From Halomonas saccharevitans (GTDB lineage: Bacteria > Pseudomonadota > Gammaproteobacteria > Pseudomonadales > Halomonadaceae): DNA of 64,000 nt. Of this stretch, positions 1 to 8,059 are shown in pieces. The DNA lies in assembly GCF_900116405.1 (NCBI RefSeq), contig NZ_FPAQ01000001.1, positions 189,239-253,238 on the forward strand, given 5' to 3'. Both the position numbers and the translations under genes were made by a program. The notes under the pieces were generated by a model. The model ran no database searches and had not been told where the DNA came from. It was given only the letters and a program-made list of their open reading frames with translations. The stretch's first letter is position 1; each line of letters starts with the position of its first letter.

Positions 1-1954
1 TCCCCAGCTGGCCGAGGTCGTAGCTGAGGGCAGCATCGACCAGGGTGTAGTCCGGCACCTGCTCGGTGTTGGCCCGGTCGGCCTGGATGTCGGCGTGGTA
101 GCGCACGCCGAGGCCGGCGCCGAGGCCCTCGAGGACGCCGTTCTGCGCCGCGTATGAGCCCCACACGGAGGCGATGTGGCGGGGCGCGTAGATAGCGTGG
201 CTGCCCTCCTCGCTGTCGACGTCGCTCTTGGCGTAGGTGATGTCGGTGTAGCTGTAGCCGGCCTTGAAGCGCAGGCTGTCGGTCAGCTGGGTGTGCGCCT
301 CCAGCTCGACGCCTTGGGACTCGATCTCGCCGATGGAGCGGTAGGGGTCGGTGGGCTGCTCCTTGGTGGCGACGTTGTCCTGCTCGATATGGAACAGCGA
401 CACGCTGTACTGGTCCTGGGAGCCGTTGGGCTGGTATTTCAGGCCGGCCTCGACCTGCTTGCCTTCCATCGGCTCGAGCACGTCGCCATCGATATCGACG
501 AAGCTGGTCGGGGTGAAGGCGGTGTTGTAGCTGACGTAGGGCGCCAAGCCGTTGTCGAACAGGTAGAGCAGGCCGGCGCGGCCGCTGAAGTAGGTCTCGT
601 CGAGGGTATCCTCGCGGTCGGCCAGCTTCTGCTCATTGGTGATCGAGACGCGGTCGTAGCGCCCGCCGAGGGTGAGGCGCCAATGATCGAGGGCCATCTG
701 GTCCTGCAGGTAGACACCGGTCTGGCTCAGCTCGTGGCGTTCGTCGTTGGTGGTCACGATGTCGCCGCTCGGGTCGGCGCCATACTCGGGGTGGAAGGCG
801 TCGAGGGGCGGGAAGCTCCCCGAGCTCCACTTCACGTCGGTCTCGCGGTGCTGGTAGTGGGCACCGACCAGCAGGGTGTGGTCCACGGGCCCGCTGCTCA
901 GCCGCGCCTCGAGCTGGTTGTCGAGGGTCCAGGCCTCCATAGACTCCTCGCCGCCGGCGTAGTAGCGGTTGAGCTCGGTGTCGCTGGTCCAGCCGTAGCC
1001 GTAGACCTGGTTCATGGTCACGTCGGTGTTGAGGTAGAGCAACTTCTGGCGGCCCGTCCAGGCGTCGTTGAAGCGGTGCTCCAGGTCATAGCCGAACAGG
1101 CGCTGGGTGCGTTCGAACTTGTCGTAGTCTTCCTCGCCGTCGAAGAAGGTGTTGTCGATCCGGCGGCCGTTGCGGCTCTCCACGGCGCCCTCATAGGGCA
1201 CGCCGGAGTGGTAGCCGCCCTCCGGATCCTTCTGCAGGTAGGCGTGCAGGGTCAGGCTGGTGGCGTCGGTTATGTCCCAGGTCAGCTGGGGCGCGATGGC
1301 ATAGCGCTCCTCTTCCACATGGTCGAACTGGGTGTCGGCGCTTTCGGCCAGTCCGGTCAAGCGATAGGCGAGCCGGCGCTCGTCGTCCAGCGGGCCGGTG
1401 AGGTCGAAGGCGGCGCTGCGCTGGGCGTTGTTGCCGACGCCGAGGCGGACCTGCCCCGAACGCTCGAACTCGGGGCTCTTGCTGGTCAACGCCACCAGGC
1501 CGCCCGGGGAGGCGCGGCCGTAGAGTACCGAGGCCGGGCCCTTGACCACCTCGATGCTCTCGAGAAAGTAGGGATCGATGACCAGCGAGCTGTAGGAGTT
1601 GGCGTCTCCCATCAGCTTGAGGCCGTCGAGGAAGGTGTTGCTCAGGCTACCGTCGGAGAAGCCGCGCAGCACGATGTAGTCGTAGCGGCTGGAGGCGCCG
1701 ACCTGGTTGGCGTAGACCCCCGGCGTGTAATTCAGGGCCCGCTGCACCGACTCGGCGCCGCGCGCCTCCCACTCCTCGTTCTCGATCACCGAGATCGACT
1801 GCGGCGTCTCGTTGAACGGCGTCTCAGTCTTGGTGGCGGCCTGGGCGGTGACGGTCAGGGTAGAGAGTTGCTCGGCGTCTTTGGCGTGGGCCGCCAGGGC
1901 GATGCTAACGGCGGCGAGCGACACCGCCAGCGCCAGCGGACGGGGAGTCGGCAT
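1..1954 (-). CDS. TonB-dependent siderophore receptor (3' end cut by window edge)
   Basis: Outer-membrane gated porin that imports a ferric siderophore using TonB energy. About 651 residues are visible; the last beta-strands lie beyond base 1. A Sec signal peptide ends near residue 24 (AHA), followed by a TonB-box-like STLTVTA at about residues 31-37. A plug domain (GFSDGSLSN, FLDGLKLMG, ASVLYGRASPGGL) follows, then a long barrel with alternating aromatic strands such as RLTLGGRYDRVS. The layout matches the FhuA/FpvA-type siderophore receptor family, normally about 700 residues. The ATG at 1954 has an AGGA about 9 bases upstream. The neighbouring AraC regulator and FhuF-like reductase suggest a single siderophore-use locus. 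The siderophore itself cannot be read from sequence. Confidence 0.93.
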   Translation of the reverse strand, partial: MPTPRPLALAVSLAAVSIALAAHAKDAEQLSTLTVTAQAATKTETPFNETPQSISVIENEEWEARGAESVQRALNYTPGVYANQVGASSRYDYIVLRGFSDGSLSNTFLDGLKLMGDANSYSSLVIDPYFLESIEVVKGPASVLYGRASPGGLVALTSKSPEFERSGQVRLGVGNNAQRSAAFDLTGPLDDERRLAYRLTGLAESADTQFDHVEEERYAIAPQLTWDITDATSLTLHAYLQKDPEGGYHSGVPYEGAVESRNGRRIDNTFFDGEEDYDKFERTQRLFGYDLEHRFNDAWTGRQKLLYLNTDVTMNQVYGYGWTSDTELNRYYAGGEESMEAWTLDNQLEARLSSGPVDHTLLVGAHYQHRETDVKWSSGSFPPLDAFHPEYGADPSGDIVTTNDERHELSQTGVYLQDQMALDHWRLTLGGRYDRVSITNEQKLADREDTLDETYFSGRAGLLYLFDNGLAPYVSYNTAFTPTSFVDIDGDVLEPMEGKQVEAGLKYQPNGSQDQYSVSLFHIEQDNVATKEQPTDPYRSIGEIESQGVELEAHTQLTDSLRFKAGYSYTDITYAKSDVDSEEGSHAIYAPRHIASVWGSYAAQNGVLEGLGAGLGVRYHADIQADRANTEQVPDYTLVDAALSYDLGQLG

Positions 1955-1991
1955 AGGGAAATCCTTGCTGAGAGCGTGTGACTTTAGGGAA

Positions 1992-2006
1992 TGAGAAGTA
2001 TTCACT
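1992..2006 (-). promoter_or_regulatory. Weak Fur-box-like site upstream of receptor gene
   Basis: TGAGAAGTATTCACT matches about 9 of 14 defined positions of the 7-1-7 Fur motif (TGATAAT-N-ATTATCA). It lies about 40 bases upstream of the receptor start, where a Fur operator would be expected. The match is modest; a site for the adjacent AraC regulator is an alternative. Confidence 0.25.
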
Positions 2007-2057
2007 TTTGTGCGCTAGGCGGGGTATGCCGAATGCTCACGGGGCTATTCGAGGCGA

Positions 2058-2999
2058 TCAGGTCGCCGGGGGCAGGGAACTCGGCGGGTAGCCGAACCGG
2101 CGACGAAAGGCGGTGGCGAAGTTGCTGGCGTGGCGGTAGCCGGAGAAGTGGGCGGCCTGCTGGACGCTGAAGCCCCGTGCGAGATAGCCGTGGGCCAGCG
2201 CCAGCCGGCACTCGCGCCGGTAGTCGAACACCGAGCGCCCGTAGGCGGCCTGGAACTTGCGGCGCAGGCTAGCGGGACTCATGGCGGCGAGCTCGGCCAG
2301 GTCGGCCAGGCGATGCTCGGCGGCGGGGTTTCGGTGAAGGGTGTCCCGGACCCGCGCCAGGCGCTCGCGTTCCCGGGTGGCCTGGCGCGGTGCGCAGGTC
2401 GGCATGGGATCGCCGAAGCCGCCGCCGTGGGCCAGCAGCTGCAGGCTTAGTCCCTCGATCAGCAGGCGCTGGGCCTCCCTCATTTGCGGCATGGCGAGGG
2501 CCTGCTCGAGCCCATCTCGAAGCGGCTCGGGAAGCCGCCAGGCCCGGAGCGGACAGGCGGAGGAGCCTGACGGGCGCACCCCGAGCCGGGTCAGGTAGGT
2601 CTCGTCGAGGCCGAGGGTCAGGGCCCGCAGGCGCTGGCCCGCCGGCTGGGAGGCGGCGAGGCCCCGATGGGGCTCGAGGCGAAGGCTCAGCGCCATGCCC
2701 GGGGTCAGCGTCAGGCTGTGGTGATCGAGGCTGACCTCGGCATGGCCTTCCAGCATGACCACGATCGACAGCGGCGAGGGGGTGCGGGAACGCGATTCGT
2801 AGCGGTGGATCACCTCCACGTCGGAAGCGACCAGCTGCATCCCCGGACGCGGCGAGAACTCCCGCACCGTCCCGGTCATCACCGGCACCTCGGCGCTTGG
2901 CGCGAGGCCCGGCACCCGATAGTCGAGGCCGTAGTGCCGGCCATAGGCGTGCAGGTCCCGGGGCGTGTGCGCGCGCACCGGGGTTCTTGTCGCCTTCAT
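2058..2999 (-). CDS. AraC/XylS-family regulator, PchR-like
   Basis: A 313-residue transcription factor. The N-terminal ~200 residues form the ligand/sensor half. The C-terminal ~100 residues hold two helix-turn-helix motifs (LADLAELAAMSPASLRRKFQ and, near the end, VQQAAHFSGYRHASNFATAFRRRFGYPP), the usual AraC signature. The start ATG at 2999 overlaps the stop of the upstream FhuF-like gene as ATGA, so the two are probably translated together. By analogy with PchR, YbtA and AlcR, which activate the receptor gene beside them when the ferric siderophore is bound, it probably activates the receptor at 1-1954. That target is inference from position. Confidence 0.9.
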   Translation of the reverse strand: MKATRTPVRAHTPRDLHAYGRHYGLDYRVPGLAPSAEVPVMTGTVREFSPRPGMQLVASDVEVIHRYESRSRTPSPLSIVVMLEGHAEVSLDHHSLTLTPGMALSLRLEPHRGLAASQPAGQRLRALTLGLDETYLTRLGVRPSGSSACPLRAWRLPEPLRDGLEQALAMPQMREAQRLLIEGLSLQLLAHGGGFGDPMPTCAPRQATRERERLARVRDTLHRNPAAEHRLADLAELAAMSPASLRRKFQAAYGRSVFDYRRECRLALAHGYLARGFSVQQAAHFSGYRHASNFATAFRRRFGYPPSSLPPAT

Positions 3000-3763
3000 G
3001 CGCTTGCCCTGGCCATCTCCGTGCCCCTGGCCGCCGTTTTGCCGCGCCGGCACTCCAGCGGGCAATTGGCGCAATAGCCCAGCTCGTCGATCAGGTAGCG
3101 GATGCAGCATAGCCGGCGCACCCGGGCGGGCTTGCCCGGGTCGGCGGGCGTGACGTAGCGCACCGGGCGAAAGAGCGGGTTGCGGCGGCCGTCGGGCAGG
3201 GAGCGGCGCTCCATCAGCGCCTGGGCGGGCTCGCCCACGTCGGGCTCGGCCATGGGGTGATCGGCCAGGGCACCGGCGAAGTACTCGAAGTAGTTGCCGG
3301 CGTTGCTCCAGAACACCTTGGGTGAGGCGCCGGTGGCCCCGGCCAGCGCCTCGATCAGCGGCGTCAGGTGAGCGTCGAGCAGCGTGGCGAAGCGCGCGCC
3401 GGGATCTAGCTCGGCCAGGGGCTTGCCGGCATGGGGCAGCATCAGCCCGGCGGTCTGCCCCTCGTCGGACTGCACCAGGTGCAGCTCATGAAGCCCCAGC
3501 GGCAGGTCGCGTTCGAGCAGCAGGTTGGCCGCCAGGCCATGGGCGGCCAGCGCGCTGAAGTGCCACTTGGACCAGAGCGAAGCCACCGCCCGGCGGTCGC
3601 CGTGGCCGTAGGTGCGGCCGAAGCGCTCGAACAGCTCGGCGAGGTAGGCCGGCTCGAGCAGGGTGCGGGCGGGCAGAGCGTCGGGGCCGGGTGTCGGCGC
3701 GACCCGTGGCGGCGTCAGGCCCTCCAGAGGGCCGATATAGAGCGTCGTGAGCGCGTGAGCCAT
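2996..3763 (-). CDS. fhuF: FhuF-like siderophore ferric-iron reductase
   Basis: A 255-residue cytoplasmic protein that likely reduces ferric iron on hydroxamate-type siderophores after import. The C-terminus carries the FhuF cysteine signature, CC-x10-C-x2-C (CC, IRYLIDELGY, CANC), which binds a 2Fe-2S cluster in E. coli FhuF. The ATG at 3763 was chosen because GGAGAG lies 6-10 bases upstream; an in-frame ATG at 3775 has a poorer site. A Fur-like box lies about 37-55 bases upstream of the start. First gene of a two-gene operon with the AraC regulator. The window shows no siderophore synthesis genes, so this may be use of foreign siderophores. Confidence 0.85.
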   Translation of the reverse strand: MAHALTTLYIGPLEGLTPPRVAPTPGPDALPARTLLEPAYLAELFERFGRTYGHGDRRAVASLWSKWHFSALAAHGLAANLLLERDLPLGLHELHLVQSDEGQTAGLMLPHAGKPLAELDPGARFATLLDAHLTPLIEALAGATGASPKVFWSNAGNYFEYFAGALADHPMAEPDVGEPAQALMERRSLPDGRRNPLFRPVRYVTPADPGKPARVRRLCCIRYLIDELGYCANCPLECRRGKTAARGTEMARASA

Positions 3764-3799
3764 GGGGCTCTCCATCGTGGTGTCCCGACGAACACTAAA

Positions 3800-3818
3800 G
3801 CAAATACGAATCGTTATC
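3800..3818 (-). promoter_or_regulatory. Fur box upstream of fhuF-araC
   Basis: The 19-mer GCAAATACGAATCGTTATC agrees with the classic Fur consensus at 13 of 19 positions. On the minus strand the core reads TGATAACGATTCGTA. It lies in the 346-base divergent region 3764-4109 between the fhuF-araC operon and the TonB module, at the distance expected for iron repression of fhuF. This stretch is locally AT-rich compared with its surroundings. Confidence 0.55.
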
Positions 3819-4040
3819 AAAATATCGAGGGCACGCGTCGTGTCCTCGTCGTGGTTTCTTCACGTGTTCCTCCTCGGCCTGTCGGACGCCGCGTTATTGC
3901 TCGCGGTCAGTGCGCCCACGCCCCCGATGGGCGATGCTGGTGGGCGGTCTGACGCGGCCAGTACGGGCAGGGCGCTCTGATCGCACCTTTACGTCTTACG
4001 CTTTCAAAAACCGTCGGCAAGCGCGGGCATGGCAGTATTG

Positions 4041-4059
4041 TGCATTGATAAGCATTCCC
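4041..4059 (+). promoter_or_regulatory. Fur box upstream of TonB2 operon
   Basis: TGCATTGATAAGCATTCCC matches the 19-bp Fur consensus at 13 of 19 positions; as a 7-1-7 motif, TGATAAGCATTCCCA (4046-4060) matches 11 of 14. It lies about 50-70 bases before the DUF3450 start. Apart from this box and the one at 3800-3818, I see no gene or clear hairpin in 3764-4109. Confidence 0.55.
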
Positions 4060-4109
4060 ATTTGTGTCACTGTCTCGCCCCGTTCGAGACCTTTAACCGG
4101 AGAGTCATC

Positions 4110-4904
4110 GTGAGGATGTTTCGCTTCCCCGCCGCGCTGGTCGCGGTCGTCGGTCTGTGCGCTGGCGGCCTGGCTCAGGGTCAGGCGCAGGAATCGCTGG
4201 TCGACCGATCGGTCGAGGCGCAGCGCCACCAGGCCAAGCTGCAGACGCGCATCGACGACGCCGATGACGAGACTCGCCGCCTGATCGGCGAGCTGCGAAA
4301 GGCGAGGGCCGAGGCGCAGCGGGTCGAGGCCTACAACGCCGAGCTTGCGCGCGTGGTGGAGCGCCAGGAGGAGACGCTGGCGCGCCGCGAGCGCGCCCTG
4401 GAAGGCTCCGCGACGACCCGCGAGGGGCTGCCGCCCCTGCTGCGAGGAATGGTCGAGCGCCTCGATCACTGGATCGAGGCCGACCTGCCGTTCCTTCAGG
4501 ACGAGCGCCGCGCCCGAATCGCGAGCCTGGAGCGCGCACTCTCCGATCCGGCGCTGTCGCCCGCCGAACGGCTGGATCGTGTGCTGGCCGCCTGGCGTGG
4601 GGAGCTCGCCTACGGCCGCGAGCTGGACGCCTGGCGCGGCCTGCTGGACGGCGAACGAGAGGTGGACTTCCTGAGGTTGGGGCGGATCGGCTTCTACTAC
4701 CTGACGCCGAATGGTCGCGAGGGCGGCGTGTGGAAGGCCGACGAGCAGGCCTGGCAGCCGCTCGAGAAGGCGTCGCGCCAGGCGCTCGAGAACGGCATCC
4801 GTATCGCCCGGGAGCAGCGGGCTCCCGAGCTGCTGACGCTGCCGGTCTCCCAGCCCATCTCCCAACCGAAGACGAGCCACGAGAGTGGGGGAGAAGCCTC
4901 ATGA
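4110..4904 (+). CDS. DUF3450 family periplasmic coiled-coil protein of TonB2 locus
   Basis: About 264 residues. It has an N-terminal signal peptide (hydrophobic run to about residue 27, ending AQGQAQ), then a long charged coiled coil (about residues 35-105) and a globular C-terminal part with the FYYLTPNGREGGVW stretch typical of DUF3450. This family is found as the first gene of TonB2-type clusters; its exact role is unknown. I chose GTG at 4110 because GGAG ends 7 bases upstream; ATG at 4116 is the alternative. Its stop overlaps the next start as ATGA. A Fur-like box upstream suggests iron control. Confidence 0.85.
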   Translation: MRMFRFPAALVAVVGLCAGGLAQGQAQESLVDRSVEAQRHQAKLQTRIDDADDETRRLIGELRKARAEAQRVEAYNAELARVVERQEETLARRERALEGSATTREGLPPLLRGMVERLDHWIEADLPFLQDERRARIASLERALSDPALSPAERLDRVLAAWRGELAYGRELDAWRGLLDGEREVDFLRLGRIGFYYLTPNGREGGVWKADEQAWQPLEKASRQALENGIRIAREQRAPELLTLPVSQPISQPKTSHESGGEAS

Positions 4905-6316
4905 CGCTGTCACGCTACGTGAGCCGCCTGCTGCTCTGCGGCGCCCTGCTGCTGCCGGCGGCGCTGCTCCAGGCCCAGACCGACCCTCAGGCCGATGCCC
5001 CGTCTGCTCCCCAGCTCCGGCAGGACGCTCCGGCTTCCTTCGCCGAGGCGCGCCAGGCCGAGCTCGCGCGGGACAGGGCGCGGCTGGCCGAGCTGGTCGA
5101 CGATCGCGACGCCCTGCGCGATGCCGTCGAGGCGGCCCGCGAGCGCCGCGAGGCGGCCGCCGAACGGCGCCAGGACCTCGAGGCGCAGCGCGACGAGCAG
5201 CAGGCTCGCCGCGAGGCGCTGGCGGAGCGACAGCAGGCACAGGGCGGCGAACTCTCCGACGTCGAGCCGGTGCTGGAACGCCACGTCGGCGAGCTGCGCG
5301 ACGCCCTTGGCCAGAGCTGGCTCACCCTCAACGGGGCCGAGCTGCCCGCGCGCGGCGAGGCGGACACGCTGCCCGACCTTCCGCGACTCGAGTCGCTGGC
5401 CGATGCCCTGATGGCCCTCACCCGGGAGACCGGGCGTATCGAGCGGCTGACGGTGCCGGTCGCCTCGGTCGACGGGCGCGTCGCCCCCCGGGAGGTGCTT
5501 CGGCTGGGGGATCTCGCCATGATCGAGGGCGGGCGTTGGCTGCGTCGCGACTCGCCGGACCTGCCCCCTGCGGCGCTGGCCGCGACCCCCGACGACGCCA
5601 GCGAAACCCTGGCGGCCTTCGCGCGGGGCGAAAGCGATCGGGTCACCCTCGACCCCACCGGCGGCGAACTGCTCGAGGCGCTGGCCCAGCGCCCCGACCT
5701 GCTGGCGCGCTTCCACCAGGGCGGCGCCGTGGGCTACGTGGTGGTCGCCCTGGGCGGGCTGGGCCTCTTGATCGCCTTGGGCCAGTACGGGTACCTGATG
5801 CGGGTGAGCGCGCGCCTGCGGCGTCAGCTCCGGGACGGCGCGAACCTGCGCGACGACAACCCCCTGGGCCGGGTGCTGGCCAAGGTCCAGACGCTGCGCC
5901 AGGGGCTCGTACCCGAGGCGCTGGAGGCGCGCCTCGACGAGGCCCTGCTCGCCGAGTTGCCGCGGCTCGAGCGGGGCCAGGCGCTGGTCAAGCTGCTGGC
6001 GGCGGTGGCACCGCTGCTGGGGCTGCTCGGCACCGTGACCGGCATGATCGGCACCTTCCAGTCGATCACGGTGTTCGGCACCGGCGACCCGCAGCTGATG
6101 GCCGGCGGCATCAGCCAGGCGCTGGTCACCACGGTGCTGGGCCTGATCACCGCGGTGCCGCTGATGCTCGCCCATACCACGCTCGCCAGCCGCAGCCGCT
6201 GGCTCTCCGGGGTGATCGAGGGGCACGCCAGCGCGGCGCTGGCCGAGCATCTCGAGGCCCTGCCGGCTTCTTCTGCCCAGCATCGCGAGTCACGTCATGC
6301 CGCTGCCTTGGCCTGA
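4901..6316 (+). CDS. ttpC: TtpC-like MotA/TolQ/ExbB protein with long periplasmic N-terminus
   Basis: A 471-residue inner-membrane protein. It has a signal peptide (residues 1-~25), a highly charged coiled-coil periplasmic region (~45-115), a first membrane helix (~272-298, VGYVVVALGGLGLLIALG) and a C-terminal MotA/TolQ/ExbB proton-channel domain. The channel domain has the pattern LLAAVAPLLGLLGTVTGMIGTF and a last helix pair near 400-450. This architecture and position between DUF3450 and ExbB match TtpC, the fourth essential component of Vibrio TonB2 systems. It probably helps couple proton flow to TonB. ATGA overlap with DUF3450; overlaps exbB by 20 bases. Confidence 0.88.
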   Translation: MTLSRYVSRLLLCGALLLPAALLQAQTDPQADAPSAPQLRQDAPASFAEARQAELARDRARLAELVDDRDALRDAVEAARERREAAAERRQDLEAQRDEQQARREALAERQQAQGGELSDVEPVLERHVGELRDALGQSWLTLNGAELPARGEADTLPDLPRLESLADALMALTRETGRIERLTVPVASVDGRVAPREVLRLGDLAMIEGGRWLRRDSPDLPPAALAATPDDASETLAAFARGESDRVTLDPTGGELLEALAQRPDLLARFHQGGAVGYVVVALGGLGLLIALGQYGYLMRVSARLRRQLRDGANLRDDNPLGRVLAKVQTLRQGLVPEALEARLDEALLAELPRLERGQALVKLLAAVAPLLGLLGTVTGMIGTFQSITVFGTGDPQLMAGGISQALVTTVLGLITAVPLMLAHTTLASRSRWLSGVIEGHASAALAEHLEALPASSAQHRESRHAAALA

Positions 6317-6854
6317 ACTCCTGGCGGGCGCCACCGCGCCGCTCGCCTGGCTGGGCCAGGCTGGTGGACCGGTGCTGGTGGCCATCGGCGCGGTGGCCAT
6401 GCTGCTCTTCTCCCTGGCGCTGGAGCGCTGGTGCTACTTCCGCTTCGTCTGGCGGCGCGAGCGCCAAGCCCTGGTGGCGCGCTGGGTGCGCCGCGAGGAC
6501 CACACAAGCTGGAGCGCGCGGACGCTGCGCGAAGTATGGACCCAGGCGCTGCTCGCCCGGCTGCGTCGCCCGCTGCCGTGGCTCAGGCTACTGGTGACGC
6601 TCTGTCCGCTGCTCGGCCTGCTGGGCACGGTCACCGGCATGATCACCGTCTTCGAGGGCTTGGCCGCCAGCGAGACCAGCCAGGCCCGTGCCATGGCCGA
6701 CGGCGTCGCCCGGGCCACGCTGCCGACACTGGCCGGCATGGCGGTGGCGGTGGTTGGGTTGCTGTTCACCACCCGTCTCGAACACATCATTCGGCGCGAG
6801 GACCAGCGGCTGCACGACCGCATGGCCCGCGCCGTGGAGGAGCCCGATGCGTAG
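6297..6854 (+). CDS. exbB: ExbB2 proton channel subunit
   Basis: 185 residues with three predicted membrane helices and the ExbB/TolQ core (LCPLLGLLGTVTGMITVFEG, then ATLPTLAGMAVAVVGLLF). Short compared with enteric ExbB (about 240 residues), as is usual for the ExbB2 of TonB2 clusters. It forms the proton-conducting complex with ExbD, here probably together with TtpC. Its start lies inside the 3' end of ttpC (20-base overlap) and its end overlaps exbD by 8 bases, so the module is tightly coupled. Confidence 0.92.
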   Translation: MPLPWPELLAGATAPLAWLGQAGGPVLVAIGAVAMLLFSLALERWCYFRFVWRRERQALVARWVRREDHTSWSARTLREVWTQALLARLRRPLPWLRLLVTLCPLLGLLGTVTGMITVFEGLAASETSQARAMADGVARATLPTLAGMAVAVVGLLFTTRLEHIIRREDQRLHDRMARAVEEPDA

Positions 6855-7254
6855 GCGTCGCCTGAGTGCCGACAGCGGCGAGACCAGCGAGGTCAACCTG
6901 ACCCCCATGCTGGACGTCGTCTTCATCATGCTGATCTTTTTCATCGTCACCACCAGCTTCGTCAAGGAAAGCGGCGTGGAGATCGAGCGCCCCCAGTCCA
7001 GCGACGCGACGCCGCGCCCCGAGGCCCAGGTGATGGTGGCCCTGACCGCGGAGGGCGCGGTGTGGGTCGATGGTGCGCCGGTTGACGCGCACCGCGTCGG
7101 CGAGGCCGTGGCGCCGCTGGTGAGCGAGCAGGGCGGGGTGGTGATCCAGGCCGACCGCGCCTCCACCACCGGCCTGTTGGTCGAGGTGATGGATCGTCTG
7201 CGCGAGGCGGGCGTCGAGCAGATCGCCGTGGCCGCTGCCCGGGAGGGGGCGTGA
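6847..7254 (+). CDS. exbD: ExbD2 biopolymer transport protein
   Basis: 135 residues with one N-terminal membrane helix and the family core NLTPMLDVVFIMLIFFIV; the aspartate in MLDVVF is the protonatable residue of ExbD/TolR. The rest is a periplasmic domain ending in VEQIAVAAAREGA. ATG at 6847 lies inside the exbB 3' end. The TGA overlaps the GTG start of tonB (GTGA). Partner of ExbB in energising TonB. Confidence 0.93.
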   Translation: MRRRRLSADSGETSEVNLTPMLDVVFIMLIFFIVTTSFVKESGVEIERPQSSDATPRPEAQVMVALTAEGAVWVDGAPVDAHRVGEAVAPLVSEQGGVVIQADRASTTGLLVEVMDRLREAGVEQIAVAAAREGA

Positions 7255-8054
7255 TTCGCTGGCCCCTGGCGTCGCTGGCCGGAGTGTCCCTGGCGCTGCT
7301 GCTGTTCTGGGGGCTGGCGCTGCTGGTGGCGCCGCCCGAGGCGGACGTCGAGGTGCGCGAGAGGGCCATGACGATGAGCATGGCCGCGGCGGTCGACCAG
7401 CCGGCGCAGCCGGCCGAGACGACGGCCCCCGCGCCCAGCGCACCGCCCGCGCCGCAGCCGGCACCTCCCAGTCCGCCGCCGCCGGCGCCGCTGCCCGACA
7501 GCACCCTGTCACTGCCGGAGCCGACGCCGGTCGATCCTCCGCCGGTGCAGCCCGAGGCGGTCGCCGAGCTGGACACCGCGCTGCCCGAGCTGACCGAGGC
7601 GGCGCCGACGCCCGAGCCTCAGCCAGAGCCTGAACCGCAACCCGAGCCCGAACCGCAGCCGGAACCGTCACCCTCTACCGAGCCGGCGAGCCCGTCGGCG
7701 ACGGCTACCGACGCCGCGGCGACGCAGTCGCCCGCCGCTTCGGGGCAGGGGACACCGAGCGCCGCCGGCCAGGCCAGCCAGGCGGTGCAGGACGTGGGGC
7801 AGGCGACGCCCACCCGGCGCGTGCCGCCGAGCTATCCGCGCCGCGCTCAGCGCCGCAGCCTGGAAGGCCACGTGGTGGTGGAGTTTCTGATTCGCCCCGA
7901 CGGCCGGGTGAAGGTCGGCTCGGTCCGGGTGGTCGAGGCCCGGCCGCGGCGGGTCTTCGACGAGGCGGCCACGCGTGCCGTGGCCGACTGGCGCTTCGCG
8001 GCCGACGGTCGCCTGCGTCGCGCCCGCCAACGACTCGAGTTTCAGCTGAGGTGA
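7251..8054 (+). CDS. tonB: TonB2 energy transducer
   Basis: 267 residues with an N-terminal membrane anchor (about residues 5-28), then a long Pro/Glu-rich spacer (about 50-150) containing a PEPEPQ-type repeat that spans the periplasm. A C-terminal TonB domain (about 185-267) begins PPSYPRRAQRRSLEGHVVVEF, the usual YP-A-G-V signature, and ends FQLR. It carries energy from ExbB/ExbD to receptors such as the one at 1-1954. GTG start coupled to exbD. The internal repeat spacer is GC-rich and could vary in length between strains. Confidence 0.93.
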   Translation: MIRWPLASLAGVSLALLLFWGLALLVAPPEADVEVRERAMTMSMAAAVDQPAQPAETTAPAPSAPPAPQPAPPSPPPPAPLPDSTLSLPEPTPVDPPPVQPEAVAELDTALPELTEAAPTPEPQPEPEPQPEPEPQPEPSPSTEPASPSATATDAAATQSPAASGQGTPSAAGQASQAVQDVGQATPTRRVPPSYPRRAQRRSLEGHVVVEFLIRPDGRVKVGSVRVVEARPRRVFDEAATRAVADWRFAADGRLRRARQRLEFQLR

Positions 8055-8059
8055 GCCCG

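Noticed and set aside
176..1981. 601-codon plus-strand frame across the receptor gene
   Set aside because: The minus strand encodes a full signal peptide, plug and barrel; the plus frame is low-complexity Val/Gly/Ala/Leu.
7600..7680. PEPEPQ repeats in tonB as a possible repeat element
   Set aside because: Normal Pro-rich spacer of TonB proteins.
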